NCBI GenBank assembly: GCA_951217055.1
Contig: OX578279.1
Span: forward strand, 23,428,173 to 23,492,172
Direction: 5' to 3'
DNA: 64,000 nucleotides
From: Gerris lacustris
Lineage: Eukaryota > Arthropoda > Insecta > Hemiptera > Gerridae
Shown: positions 35,741 to 46,724 of the stretch, piece by piece
Layout of the letters: the number at the start of each line of letters is the position of its first letter
Position numbering within the stretch: position 1 is the stretch's first letter
Notes under the pieces: generated by a model
Told to the model about the DNA's origin: nothing
The model's input: only the letters and a program-made list of their open reading frames with translations
Databases searched by the model: none
Program-made: the position numbers and the translations under genes

Positions 35741-35970
35741 TTTTAGAGAAAAGCATTGTGATGGCGCGAACAAATCGATTTCGAGATTTTGATGAATTAC
35801 ACGATAGTAGATCTCTTGAATCGATAAAAAAAATGTCTTTAAATGTCACGCACGTAAAACCTAACTACCGAGATGATGTTAATGAAATGTATTTTAAATA
35901 TTGAAAAAAATCATACCCCAATGAGGAAACAAGTAATTAATTTAGCTCTAAAATTTGAGGTGCTGCTCTG
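35741..35970 (+). repeat. Family B, diverged 5' part
   Basis: AAGCATTGTGATGGCGCGAA and AATCATACCCCAATGAGGAA match B. There are many substitutions between them. Confidence 0.7.
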
Positions 35971-36101
35971 TAATTTACTTTTATAGTTAGTTACGATCAT
36001 AGGTAACTAGTTTATGGTAGTTACGAAGAAGTATTGGAATCTTTAAAATTAAATTTTATGATTTTTCATATTCATGTACCTCTAAAATAGTTAGAATATT
36101 T

Positions 36102-36662
36102 TTGCTTCCGAGCTTACCGACGGTAACGGAAGCAATGTGATCGTTTTTGAAGTGCGAAAATATTTGATGTCTCTGATTTTAAAAATTACAAGACAGAAAT
36201 CCGTTTCAGACATCAGGGCACATTTTTGGCCCCGTGTCTGTCTGTAGCTCAATTTTTATGAAATTTGGATGATAGGTCACAATTAGCCCATTGTTGGTCC
36301 CATATAAGTTTCAACCTTCTGCGCCATTTGTTTCTCTACCACATGCACCTAATATACATACATTTATATACCCCTATATCTTCAAAAGTACTCATCTGTT
36401 TTTTTAAATGAAATTTAGATGGTTTGTCAAACGTAGCCCGCAGATAGCCAAAGATTAATTTCAAACATCAACGCTCTTTAAATTTTATTGATACTTCAAT
36501 TCAGCTAAAAAATCAAATCAAATGACAAAATCAAATGACAGATTTAAAAAAAACGGGGGAACATTAAATAAATTTGACAATAATAGGTTATAAAAGCATA
36601 AAATCATTAAAGTATACGAATTTGGGGGGAAGCTATGTGCCATATAAATTGAAAAACTATTT
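36102..36662 (+). repeat. Family C, full length
   Basis: The head TTTTGCTTCCGAGCTTACCG with GGTAACGGAAGC and the tail GGAAGCTATGTGCCATATAA are both present. This is the best reference copy for family C in the window. Confidence 0.9.
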
Positions 36663-36720
36663 TTCGTTGTCTTCACGTCTCTCAATTTGCTTTAATTCGT
36701 TCGAATAACTTGGTTGTGTG

Positions 36721-36938
36721 TTTTTTTTTTTTTTTTTTTTTTTTTTTCTTTTGGGTTTTAGTCCCGATCGACTGCCAGGGTTATTACAGGAGGGGGGTTA
36801 TCCGGCCACTTTACTCATCTAATCGATGAGATCATTAGTGTGAAACATGTCTTACCCCGCTGGGATTCGAACTCACAGCCGGGGTTTAGACCTTGGTTTC
36901 AGAGTCGAATGCGCCAACCCCTCGGCTACACCGGCCCC
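36721..36938 (-). mobile_element. tRNA-derived SINE
   Basis: In the minus sense the head is GCCGGTGTAGCCGAGGGGTT, with an A-box match (TAGCCGAGGGGTTGGC) and a B box (GAGTTCGAATCCC). A short body follows and then about 27 A (plus-strand T 36721-36747). The anticodon region CTCTGAAAC would suit a tRNA-Ser-like ancestor. GGTTGTGTGTT at 36712-36722 recurs at 37056-37066 as a candidate target duplication, but it lies beyond an AT-rich tract rather than at the SINE head. Confidence 0.85.
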
Positions 36939-37055
36939 CTATTGTTTATTAATTGTTATTTATTAATTATTAATTATTATTAGTTTATTAATTATTTAAT
37001 AATTAGTTTATTATTTATTAATTAATTATTAGTTATTAATTAATTTATTAATTCG
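36939..37055. repeat. AT-rich TTAATTA-type low-complexity tract
   Basis: Irregular repeats of TTATTAATTA abut the 5' head of the SINE and lie inside the candidate target duplication. Confidence 0.8.
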
Positions 37056-37137
37056 GGTTGTGTGTTAAATTAATAACTATTCAACTTCATTAAATTATGG
37101 TATATATACAATTTCCATCTCATTACTATTAAGTTTC

Positions 37138-37175
37138 TATTTTCTTCCAAGCTTACCGAAGGTAACGGAATTTTG
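37138..37175 (+). repeat. Family C head fragment
   Basis: TTTTCTTCCAAGCTTACCGA with AGGTAACGGAA matches the first 35 bases of family C only. Confidence 0.65.
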
Positions 37176-37392
37176 GTTTTGTCGTGCAAAATGTTAATCC
37201 GTTTTTTATGTGCGCACTTTTAAAATAAAACACAGTCACCGGATCGGAGAGTTATTTGGCAATATTCTTAAGCTGTGTTAGAAGATGAAATACAGTCTAC
37301 ATAAAATAGTGTTGAACAGTAAAAGAGAATACAAGATATCTTCTAATATTAAATTATATGTGAGAACTCTCATATAATAGATTTTTACTAAC

Positions 37393-37701
37393 CTGTAGGG
37401 CTAGGGGCCTCGAAAAATCTGGTATCTGTAGGTGGTGCAGCGAAGTCAGACTTTATCTGCTGTTTATTTGGTGAGAAGGTAAATTCAGGTTTTAAATGAA
37501 GTCTCGAATAATAAGACGAGATATAAGGTGAGTCCGGTGGATAAGCAGGCTTAGACAGTTTCTGGGGACGGTGTCTAGGAGGAGGTATTACTACGGGTGA
37601 AATGTCTGCACCAGCGGAGGCTTCCAAAGCTTCTTGTCTTTGCTGAAGCTCTCGGAACCTAATCTCTCTTAGTCTCGCTAGATATTCCTGAATCTTCGCT
37701 T
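37393..37701 (-). CDS. Internal coding exon B of an unidentified gene
   Basis: The minus strand shows acceptor TTTATGTTTACAG|AAGCG and donor CTACAG|GTTAGT around 309 bases open in one frame. The first two bases complete a split codon and one base is left over (phase 1 on both sides). The 102 codons give a charged start (AKIQEYLARLREIRFRELQQ), then a proline-rich part with VVIPPPRHRP, PAYPPDSPYISSYYSR and PEFTFSP. Base composition is far less AT-rich than its surroundings. Spliced to exon A at 46478, the junction codon is GAA and the frame stays open. The protein looks like a linker of a cytoskeletal or scaffold protein, but I do not recognise it. No transposon features surround it. Confidence 0.8.
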
Positions 37702-38124
37702 CTGTAAACATAAATATATCTCAATTAACATCCATTTGCAATCTCGAACACTAATTATGTTTGGAGATGTATAGATATAATTTACGTAACCTTAAATTCG
37801 AAGTGAAGGGTTTTATCTTATTAAGTTAAATATTGTTTTAAGGAAAAATTTAATGCATACTTTAGTGCTTACTGATGTAAATCAAATTTGTTTTATTAAC
37901 TTAACTTGAATAAGTTTATCCCTAGTAAAAAAACGTCTACTTTAATTAAAATAATACAAACTAGTCTCGTCTAAAGTATCACATTAACTTATATATTTAT
38001 AACTTTCGGTACAAAAAACACTCATTAAATCTTTTTGAAAAAAAATCGATTTTAATAAAGACCTTCATCGTGTGATAGGGAGACTAGGATTTATAAAATA
38101 ATATAAACAAAGAAATTCAAATAT

Positions 38125-38351
38125 ACAGCTTGGTTTTCCGGTAAAATCCGCGTCATGTAGGGGTTGAAATCTGACGTTTCGCTTCTACTCCTGGAAGCAT
38201 CTTCAAGGGTGTGGCCAATCGTGATGTTTACTTGAAGCAACAACTAGTAAACATCCCGACGTATCACCGTCCTGAAGGTGCTTCCAGTAGTGGAAGCGAA
38301 ACTTCGACTTCAACCCCTTCGTGACGCTAATTTTACCAGAAAACCAAGCTG
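38125..38351. mobile_element. 227-bp palindrome with hammerhead-like hairpins
   Basis: The arms meet near 38240. The right arm reads CTGAAGG-T-GCTTC...GAAGC-GAAAC at about 38272-38301. The left arm (minus) reads TTGAAGA-T-GCTTC...GAAGC-GAAACGTC. The end AGCTTGGTTTTC is inverted at both termini. Confidence 0.85.
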
Positions 38352-39469
38352 TTTATTACGAGTCTGCCCGCGGAAGCTTGCGCTTGCGCACCAAGTTAAG
38401 GAAATTAAAGATTAGGTTTTTATAATAATTATTATAAGACACCTCTCTTTTCACCATAAATCGCTTATATCTTAAAACAATTGTACAATAATAGATTATA
38501 AGACACTATTGGAAAAAAAAAAAAATTGTTAGGTATATTTTTATTAAGGATTTTTTGTTGCTGTGTTTACTTGCATATGTTGGTAGTAGATTTTTTCTTG
38601 ATTAAAAGAAAAAGTTTATCTTTTACTATCTCTTATATTATTTCCAAATTAGGAATATACCTCAATATCTTAAACTTTAAAAAAATAAAAAATACAATAT
38701 TAATTTTACGTACACAAGGGTAATTAGTCTCGTAAAACTATTAATCCAGTAAAATCTTCGTAAAAATGGGGGTTACCATGAATCAAATAAGTTACTCCTA
38801 TTTTTTTGGTATGTTGCATAAGATAGATGCGGCTTTATCATAGAAATGATAAATTTAAGTTTTCGACCACGGCAGATTTCTCGATCATTGTGAAATATTT
38901 ATAAAATCGCTTGAAAAAAAGTTTTTCAAGTTTTCGTAAATTTTACCCCCAAAGACCCCATTTTACAGTAAAAGTGACTTAGAAAAAGTGGTTTTTTAGT
39001 TTTCGCCAAGTTTGACACTCAAAATACCTATATTTTACGGCAAAAATAAGTGATACAAATTATTTTAGTAAACTAATTTTGCATTACATAATTAAAGTAA
39101 GACCAAATAGGTCTCTGTATACCCAATACTTGCCGAGATATAGCAGTTCAAATTTTACTAGGTAAGATTGTATGCAAATTTTAGAAGTAGGGTTGCTTAA
39201 GTTTTGTCGTTTATATATATTTATAATTTATTACAGACAAACAGGGTTTACACAATTAATAAATCATTTCATAATATATTGGAGTAAATATAATATTTAT
39301 GTATATAAATAGGTAGATAGATATGTATGAGCATTCCTTCATAACCGACTTATGAAACAGAAAAAACAGTGTAGTGATGATGTGGTGTCAACACTATCAG
39401 TGGAAATGAGTAATGTAGTGCGTAGTATGGTGCAAATTAATAATGAACAAAAAGAAAAAGATGAACATG

Positions 39470-39900
39470 AATTTTGCCTGCTTTTAGGTCTGCAGAAAGT
39501 GAAATTGTACTGCATCCTGAGTTGAAGGCAATCTGGGTAGGTTAAAGTAGTTTTTGTTGATACCTTCACAAACATCTGGCGTTGACGTTATAAGTTTTAA
39601 AGTTGCCTCCATATTGTGAGGCAAGGAAGCTCCCTTCTGCATCACTGACCTTCTCAGGTGTGGCATTGGGGTCGGGGAAAATAACAGCGTCCACTTTAAG
39701 ATATGGTTTTTTTTTTCAATGTCGAAAGAATTTCGCCTTCCCTTGGTCAAAAAGTATTGATGTAGTGTTTACAACTGCTGAAAGCTTGAAGAAAAGTTCA
39801 AGCCCAGATTGTGCTCCATTCTTGAAAGAAATCGTTGAATACAAGACATCTGCGTTTTTACCTCTACCATATTTTTCAAAGAATATATTCTGCTATGGTA
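39470..39900 (-). pseudogene. Frameshifted repeat-element protein remnant
   Basis: Minus-strand frames give GLELFFKLSAVVNTTS, ATPEKVSDAEGSFLASQYGG with NFKTYN, then after a frameshift NLPRLPSTQDAVQFHFLQT. The order resembles an uncharacterised protein family recurrent in arthropod repeats, with a GE-x-F-L-x-x-Y-G segment followed by LPPT-x-x-A-x-x-FH. That is recalled, not searched. Stops near 39715 and 39482 and shifted frames show it is not functional. A 57-codon plus-strand frame at 39352-39525, acidic near its end, may be unrelated. Confidence 0.35.
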
Positions 39901-40488
39901 CTTTAACGCGCAGTTGTATCAGTTCACAGCTTCAACGCTTATGTACCTCAGTGCATAAAAAATTGATAAAAAAGGATATGACTTTGAATAAAACCATTTT
40001 ACATCTCGTCTGTACCGTTGTTATTCCTTTCCAGCCTTTTAAAAAAATGTCAATCAACAATTTATACATTATATAACAAAGTACGACTATGTAGATCCGT
40101 TTAGAAACCCTCATACACTTCTATCTTCCTTTCATATACATAAATATTATATTCTACTGCAATATATTATGAAATGATTAGTAACTGTGTTATTTCTGTT
40201 TGTCTGGAATAAATAATAAATATATAAAAACGACAAAACTTTACCAACCCTACTTCTCAAATTTGCATACATACTTACCTAGTCAAATTTGAACAGCTAT
40301 ATTTCGGCAAGTATTAGGTATACAGAAACCAATTTGGTCTTACTTGGTTGGAAATTTAGTTTACTTTAAAAACGTATATAGTTATTTTTGCCGAAAAATA
40401 GGTTCTTTAGTCAAAACTGAAAAAACCTCTTAAACTGTCCTATTTTGATACTTTTTTGAAACTTTGAACAGCTGTATCTTGAAAAGTA

Positions 40489-40707
40489 GGCACTACTTTA
40501 GACTGTTACTCCCCTACCTGTTTTTAGAATATAAATGACATTAATTATTAAGACATGGTGATGTTTAGCCCAATGTACTTTGGGACAAAGGAATATCACA
40601 CTTCTGTTTATATAAGGGGAGTAAAAGTCTAAAGAAGAACATTGCGTTCACCTTCTTTACTCCCCTCTGTTTTCTTTTTAAGGGGAGTAATAATCTTAAG
40701 AAGTGCC
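40489..40707. mobile_element. 219-bp hAT-like MITE with 8-bp target duplication
   Basis: Terminal inverted repeats are GGCACTACTTTAGACTGTTA and onward to CTCCCCT, with four mismatches at the right end. The exact 8-bp duplication GAAAAGTA lies at 40481-40488 and 40708-40715. Internal GGGGAGTAAAAGTCTAAAGA and CTTCTTTACTCCCC repeat the terminal motif inverted. An 8-bp duplication is the hAT hallmark. It is nested in the arm of the 38850 element. Confidence 0.9.
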
Positions 40708-42074
40708 GAAAAGTATTGGATTTGTAGAAACTATTGTGGTCTCTTTTTGTTACAAATTAGTCTTCTTTGAAAGAGAATACAGACACTTTTACCGTAAAAT
40801 GTATCCTTGGGAGTAAAAATTACGAAAACATCAAACAACTTCAAAATTTTAGCGGTTTTTAAAGTATTTCACAATTATACGGAGGTCTATTATTAATTCG
40901 AAAAAGAGTACACTGTCAACACTTTTGAATAGCTTGACTTCATAAAACCAACAAAATAATGTGTTCTTTTTCCAGAAATTTTAAGATCCCGGATTATGTC
41001 GTTATTCTTCTCTAGGTTATTTATTTGTAAAAAATAGTTATAAACTTTGGAAATCTAGGTTTAGTAGGCAGTATATGGGAAATGGCGTCAACTGATCAAA
41101 CCTACTTTTAATGAGTTACTTGAATTCTTATTTATTTGTAAGTAAATATTGAATACTTCATACTTACCATTTTATTTCATAAAATTCAATTAAGGATAAA
41201 CTAGTAGTTCTCTCTAATTTTTGTCCGTGTTTTCCTTATTTTCTTAATAAACTTTTAATTCCGGTTAAAATTATTTAAAATAAAAACATCTATTGGCAGA
41301 ACGTTTAACATAACTTTATACTTTGGAACTAACTCCATATTTAAGATTAAGTGCTGCTGCATTACATATAATTACAATTAGTAAACCTAAATATAATATA
41401 ATTATTATGTTACTAAAATTATACTCATAAGCTACGCACTCTATTTTTAATTTGTATTCAGTAACTACATAATAACACATCGAGGAGAATTTAATCATTA
41501 ACAGGAATGAATGGTGCAAACAGGTATATATTGTAGGATTGCGATGATGGAAAAGAAGTAATGAAAATATTGTACAAAGAGGACTTTTTTATAATTGTTA
41601 CAAAGTCATTTTATCAATGCTAATAGGAACATTTTTTTTATCAGTTTTTTACTAACCCCCACAAATCGTTAAAACTCATAAAATTGTAAAAAATAAATTG
41701 TGTCTTTAGTAGTAATTCACTCTGGATAATATAAAAGTAGAAGAAGAAAATTTCTATACACTTGAATCTTTTTCTCATACCTATTATTCATTTTATAATA
41801 CCTACTGCTTTTTTTGTATTTATTTATTTATTCATGAGAGAGAAAAAGATTTATTATTTCTTGAACTTTAATAATGCTGCAGTGTTACGCTACTTCTATA
41901 TTTTATAGTGATTGTACATTGTACATTCTATTTAGAAAAAGCAATTTTAATATTACCAAGGGACTAGCTTGAATCACAGACTCCATTCTCTATGAACTAC
42001 TCTCTTTTTTATTTATATGTATTAAAGTAAATTTTAATATTTTTTAAATAAAAAGTTGTTTCATTTAAATAATT

Positions 42075-42165
42075 TATATAATCGAGTAGTGTCCCGGCGG
42101 CGACGACTCACATGGTTTTCAAAGGCAACCACATTTATTTTAATAAAAATAAAAAAAGGTCATAA
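42075..42165 (+). repeat. Family I fragment
   Basis: CGAGTAGTGTCC, CGACTC and CCACATTTATTTTAATAAAA are shared with 52397-52490. Confidence 0.6.
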
Positions 42166-43536
42166 AAACTTTTTTCTTTTTTTTTATTGTATGTACCTAG
42201 ACATTAGTTAAAAACCCAAGTTTTCGATCTCCTAGACCCTGTGCTAACCCAGAGAGGGGCCAAAATACGCGAAATTTTAGTGTTTCTTTTAGTTTTTCTT
42301 TATAACTCTTTACCTTTATGTCCTGAAAAAAAGTAGTCGTATCTTTCTTGTAGAGCACTAAATTTGCAACAGTTTTTATATACCACATTTTTTCCTAAAC
42401 CCTATACTTTCCGAAATATAGAGCTTCTAAGATGCAATATTTTTTTTGAAAATATCAAAAATAACATCTTTTTTGAGGACGAAAGAGGTCTATTTGTGTT
42501 ATCCCACCCCTCCCAGTTGGATATTTTGGGTATATTCTACCTATGGAAGTTCAAATAACCACCACTAACCACAACTACTAACCACTAGTAACCAATAATA
42601 ACCGCAACTAACCAACAATAAATTAAAAACTTTTTGGGGTTTTTTGTTCATCCTTTCTTGTAGAGCACTAAATTTGGACCAATATTTATATTTCACATTT
42701 TTTCTAAAACCTATATTTTACGAAATATAGAGCTTCAAAGATGCAATATTTTTTTGGAAATATCAAAAATAACATCTTTTCTGAGGACGAAAGGGGTCTA
42801 TGTTTGCTATCCCTCCCCCACACAGTGGTTTTTTGGGTTTATCCTGCCTATGGAAGTACAAATTACCACCACTAGCCTCCGCAACTTGGGTTTTGCAGTT
42901 ATTAAAAAAAAATATTGCATCTTTGAAGCTCTATATTTCGGAAAGTATAGGGTTTAGAAAAAAATATGAAAATATAAAAATTGTTCCCAATTTCGTGCTC
43001 TACAAGAAAGGATAAACAAAAAATCCCGAAAATTTAGTTTATTGTAGGTAGGTGGCGGTTAGTAGTGGTTAGTAGTTGTAGCTAGTGGTGGTTATTTGTA
43101 CTTTCTTTATTCTTATTCTTTATTCTTTCGTTATTCTTCTTCCATAGGTAGAATATACCCAAAATATCTAACTGGGAGGGATGGGATAACACAAATAGTT
43201 TCGTCCTCAGAAAAGATGTTATTTTTGATATTTTCAAAAAAATATTGCATCTTTGAAGCTCTATATTTAGGAAAGTATAGGGTTTAGGAAAAAATGTGGT
43301 GTATAAAAAGTGTTGCAAATTTAGTGCACTACAAGAAAGATACGACCACTTTTTTTCAGGACATATAGGTAAAGAGTTATAAAGAAAAAACTATAAGAAA
43401 CACTAAAATTTCGCGTATTTTAGCCCCCCTCTGGGTTAGCACAGGGTCTAGGAGGTCGAAAACTTGGGTTTTTAACTAATGTCTAGTATAGGTATATACA
43501 ATAAAAAAAAAGAAAAAACGTTTTTATGATTTTTTG
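42166..43536. mobile_element. 1.37-kb long inverted repeat with an internal direct repeat
   Basis: Left arm 42166-42620 and right arm about 43020-43536 are inverse copies (AGACATTAGTTAAAAACCCA on the left, TGGGTTTTTAACTAATGTCT on the right). Between them 42640-42860 is a direct repeat of part of the left arm (TTCTTGTAGAGCACTAAATT). 42890-43015 is its inverse, so the whole is a nested double palindrome. AACCACCACTAACCAC-type short repeats lie at the inner arm ends. Confidence 0.85.
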
Positions 43537-43816
43537 CAAGGTAAAATGTACTTGTCGACTGGACTAATGTATAAAACATACATATAAAATAGACATTAAA
43601 TTATTTCGTTATTTTTACATTGTTTTTATATTATCTCGTAAACCCAAGAGTGATTGAAATGGAATAAGTTCACATAGTATACACGACTAGTAATTATAAT
43701 TCTATAATAAAAAATGCAATAAATCCAAAAAAAAAATAAAATACGAAAATAAAATATTAATTAAATTGAAATGTAATTTAATTAAAATTTAATTGTAATT
43801 GTAATTTAATTGTGAC

Positions 43817-44018
43817 TGCCCGCAACTTGATAATATTCGACAACGACTCCAAATACCCAACAGCATTTCCGAAATTCTCCAAGACAACGAAATTACCACT
43901 GAAAGGCTATTCGACTACCTACACGAAATTGACATTATGAAAGAAATTTGAAACTTACCTAAACATATAAGGATGCTACAAAACATGAGTATGCGCTAAT
44001 AGCCGAAGTTGTTAAGGC

Positions 44019-44070
<52 letters not shown>
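43817..44070 (+). mobile_element. Jockey-like LINE, 3' terminal fragment with 50-A tail
   Basis: 43817-43951 reads CPQLDNIRQRLQIPNSISEI, LQDNEITTERLF, DYLHEIDIMKEI and a stop. The C-P-x-x-x-x-x-R segment followed by a final F/L-x-x-Y/F-L-x-x-I helix is characteristic of the C-terminus of Jockey-like non-LTR retrotransposons. A 69-base 3' UTR and exactly 50 A (44021-44070) follow. The insert is severely 5'-truncated, as usual for LINEs. The long uninterrupted tail implies a young insertion. No target duplication could be assigned because the 5' junction is uncertain. Confidence 0.8.
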
Positions 44071-44072
<2 letters not shown>

Positions 44073-44954
44073 AAAAACAAAGCTTTGTAAGTAGATAAGT
44101 GCGAAGATAAATATTTTATCGCATGGTAGTGTTTTTACTAAATGAGAAATATAAACATTACATAATTATTATTAGTTGTAAAAACAATTTTCTTTTATTG
44201 GTCTTAATAAATATTATTATTATAACACGATCCACCGGTGGTCAAATTAACAATTTCTTAGCAATTAATTTAAATTCAAAAATTTATATGTTAGGATTGT
44301 CTACCAGTCCAGTCATCACTGTAATATATTTGCGTAGAATATCCTTTAAAATATCTAATAAAAAACGATCTAATTATTATTAATTTCGTAAAAGAAAAAT
44401 TAGTTATTTAAGATAAGTCTTTATGTTGGTTCATAATTATTAAAGAGGACTAGATAGTAAAGACAATGCAATTTACAAATTATTATTTGAAATAAGCCAT
44501 CTTTAAACCTATTATCTTGTTAAACGAAATATGTACAAGTAAAGGGTTGAGTAAAAGGGGTTAAAAGAGTGCGTGTTTAAAGTTGTAGAATGTAGAGGAG
44601 CAAGTGCAGTGGTAGACTGTAGAGCGGACCCGATGATTCCCGAGTAAGATTCGACATTCTTCGGCGACTTTTTTTTGGGTCCCGAAAGTCTAGTGGCTCA
44701 TAGCATGCGTTTTACACGCTGAAAAGTTGACGCATGACGCGAGAAAAGTTTGTTCCAAACCAATTTTCTCGCGTCAAAGCTAACCTGAATGAAGCCTTCC
44801 TGTCCTCTTCCCTCTTGGTTATATATGTTTTGAATTCATTTTTTGAATCATCCATTAACGTTATAAATATTAAATGTACACTTGTTCTTTATTTTACAAC
44901 CATCCTTTTAGAATATTTTTAGTTAGTATTATATTTTAATAATAAATTCGACTT
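44071..44954. other. Unassigned sequence with a GC-stemmed hairpin
   Basis: 44580-44800 is less AT-rich. GACGCGAGAAAA at 44736-44747 pairs with TTTTCTCGCGTC at 44764-44775, with an inner GTTTG/CAAAC stem. No gene is recognised. Confidence 0.5.
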
Positions 44955-45099
44955 TGTTTTCCTGGGGAAACGGCTTATATTGTTAGATTCGTATTTAAAT
45001 GGACTACATTTTGTCGAAACCGTTTTCAAAAAATAATTCGTTTTTCTCAGAGTTTTTAGGCCCCTCGCCTCTTCACACTGACAGACATTTTTTTAAAAA
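44955..45099 (-). repeat. Family B fragment with internal deletion
   Basis: TGGGGAAACGGCTTATATTG, ACCGTTTTCAAAAAATAAT and ACTGACAGACATTTTTTTAA match separate B segments. It joins the truncated Helitron directly at about 45100. Confidence 0.7.
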
Positions 45100-45803
45100 A
45101 AAACAGTTTTAGTCTGATCTCGATGAAAATTTGCAGACTTGAGCTTCAAAGCAAGGAAAAAATTCAAGATTTATATGAATTTTCGAAATTAATATTTTGG
45201 TACACAGGGGTACGGGGTACAAGTAATAAATTCGGGGTGAATGTAATGAATACCCTGCGTGATTCATATCGTTGAACAGCTCTTTAAGAGTACAGTAATT
45301 GATGTTATGTACAGTTTTTTCACATTTTCATTTAGGAGGTAAAATGGAAAAATATTGCTATACCTTATTTGTTCTTTATACAAATCTACAGTTTTAGTCC
45401 AATCTCGATAAAGATTTGCACACATCACCTTCAAAGCAAGGGGAAAATCACTGTCTACATGAATTTTCGAAACTTAAATTTTGGTACACAGGGGTAGGGG
45501 TAGAAGTAATGAATACGGGGTCAAACTAATAATAACCCTTCATGATGCATATCCTTGAAAAGCTCTTTAAGAATACAGTAATTGGTTTTATGTACAGTTT
45601 TGTCATATTTTCATTTAGGAGGGGGGTAAATTTGGGATATTTGCGAATTATCTTATCAAAGAGGAGGGGGTATAGAAATAAGTGGGAATGATAGAATCTA
45701 GATATTTTCTCATACTATAATAATTTAAATGATTCTTGATGGTAGTTTATAAACTTATCAAATTAAAATAACACTCCGTAGCGAAGCACGGGTATCTAGC
45801 TAG
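45100..45803 (+). mobile_element. 5'-truncated Helitron, same family as 668-2018
   Basis: It has two and a half of the ~288-bp units and the 3' end CACTCCGTAGCGAAGCACGG ... CTAG followed by T at 45804. The 5' terminus is missing and replaced by family B sequence. Confidence 0.85.
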
Positions 45804-46477
45804 TAGTAAATAAGCGGGCTCAATCAAGGACTATAACTCTTAATTATGAAACTTACTTAATTTTGAAACCTTGTACAACAAAACCAATAATCTCAACAAT
45901 TGCAACAAAAAAATATAATAAAACAATAATCAAGTTTACAAATTATAAATCTGAAGTATAAATTATTACCGATAAAAGAAATTTAATTTCTTTCTACCAC
46001 ATTTAGTTATTAGATATTTGTAATGCTTTGACATAAGAATAGGTTGAAATATAACAAAAGTGAGCCATAAATCCTTTTAAACCAAATCTAGAACAAGTTA
46101 TTAAATAATAGCAACGAAACAAAAAACATTATTAAATTTACTTCCACCCACTTATCATTTTTTAAAAACCAATTTTATTTAAGTTTTCTTCATCTCCTTT
46201 AATTTTAATACCATTAATTTATAGAATTAATATTTTATAGTATTCTGTATTTCAAAATTAATTCAATTTTATTAAATAGAGGTAGAAATAAAGCGCATTA
46301 CCTTTAATGTTTGAGAAGAAAAAATCATGTAATTTATGAAAGAGATAGAGAGGAAAAAAATCATCAAAAGAATAATATTCTATACAAATGGAACAAAAAG
46401 GTATAATTAGAAAAACTAATTAGTTTCTTCTTTGGATAAGAGACAAAAAGAATTATTTACGTTGTTTTATTTTATAC
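45804..46477. other. Intronic AT-rich sequence, nothing recognised
   Basis: It lies between the truncated Helitron and the donor site of exon A. No repeat or coding pattern is seen. Confidence 0.5.
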
Positions 46478-46573
46478 CTCTGTTTTTAAAATTGAGATGT
46501 TCCTCTCTCTCCTTCTCCTCCTGGGCTAGGAGTCTCTGACTCCTACTACTCGCTTCTTCATCTTCCATATAAT
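46478..46573 (-). CDS. Internal coding exon A of an unidentified gene
   Basis: The minus strand shows acceptor ACATGTTTCAG|ATTATATGG and donor AACAGAG|GTATAA around 96 bases. In the only open frame it encodes YMEDEEASSRSQRLLAQEEK then EREEHLNFKNR: acidic, then a charged helix-like run. It is phase 1 at both ends, matching exon B at 37393, and both exons are multiples of three, so either could be skipped without a frame change. The composition stands out against the surrounding AT-rich sequence. The gene is not identified. Confidence 0.7.
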
Positions 46574-46724
46574 CTGAAACATGTTAAATATTCATGAAAA
46601 ATAAATGAGAAATTAAATAAATATTATATATATATATATATATGTAATGTTCCAACGATTACACGAGAATCTATTCACGCATATATATATATATCGCAAT
46701 ATAACTCTAGAGACGTGTATAATA

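Larger units (their letters stand above)
38850..40910. mobile_element. Long-inverted-repeat element (~2 kb) with coding remnant
   Basis: Left arm about 38850-39250 and right arm about 40185-40910 are inverted and diverged. Examples are ACCCAATACTTGCCGAGATA against its complement near 40300, and CATTTTACAGTAAAAGTG against CACTTTTACCGTAAAATG. The right arm is lengthened by a nested 219-bp MITE. The 0.9-kb centre holds a degenerate protein sequence on the minus strand. Confidence 0.75.
37702..46477 (-). other. Inferred 8.8-kb phase-1 intron between exons A and B
   Basis: It is bounded by GTATAA at 46477 and CAG at 37702 on the minus strand. It is filled by palindromes, a long-inverted-repeat element, a hAT-like MITE, a LINE tail and a truncated Helitron. 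No other exon was recognised in it. The pairing of the two exons rests on frame compatibility, shared strand and similar composition. Confidence 0.6.

Noticed and set aside
36840..36938. Functional tRNA gene
   Set aside because: A and B boxes are present but no acceptor stem closes, and a body plus A tail follow, so it is a SINE head. The B boxes in family B and in the 13606 MITE likewise lack the rest of a tRNA.
44123..44383. 86-codon hydrophobic open frame, possible nuclear mitochondrial copy
   Set aside because: Ile/Asn-rich content is expected of AT-rich DNA. No mitochondrial protein or rRNA pattern could be recognised.
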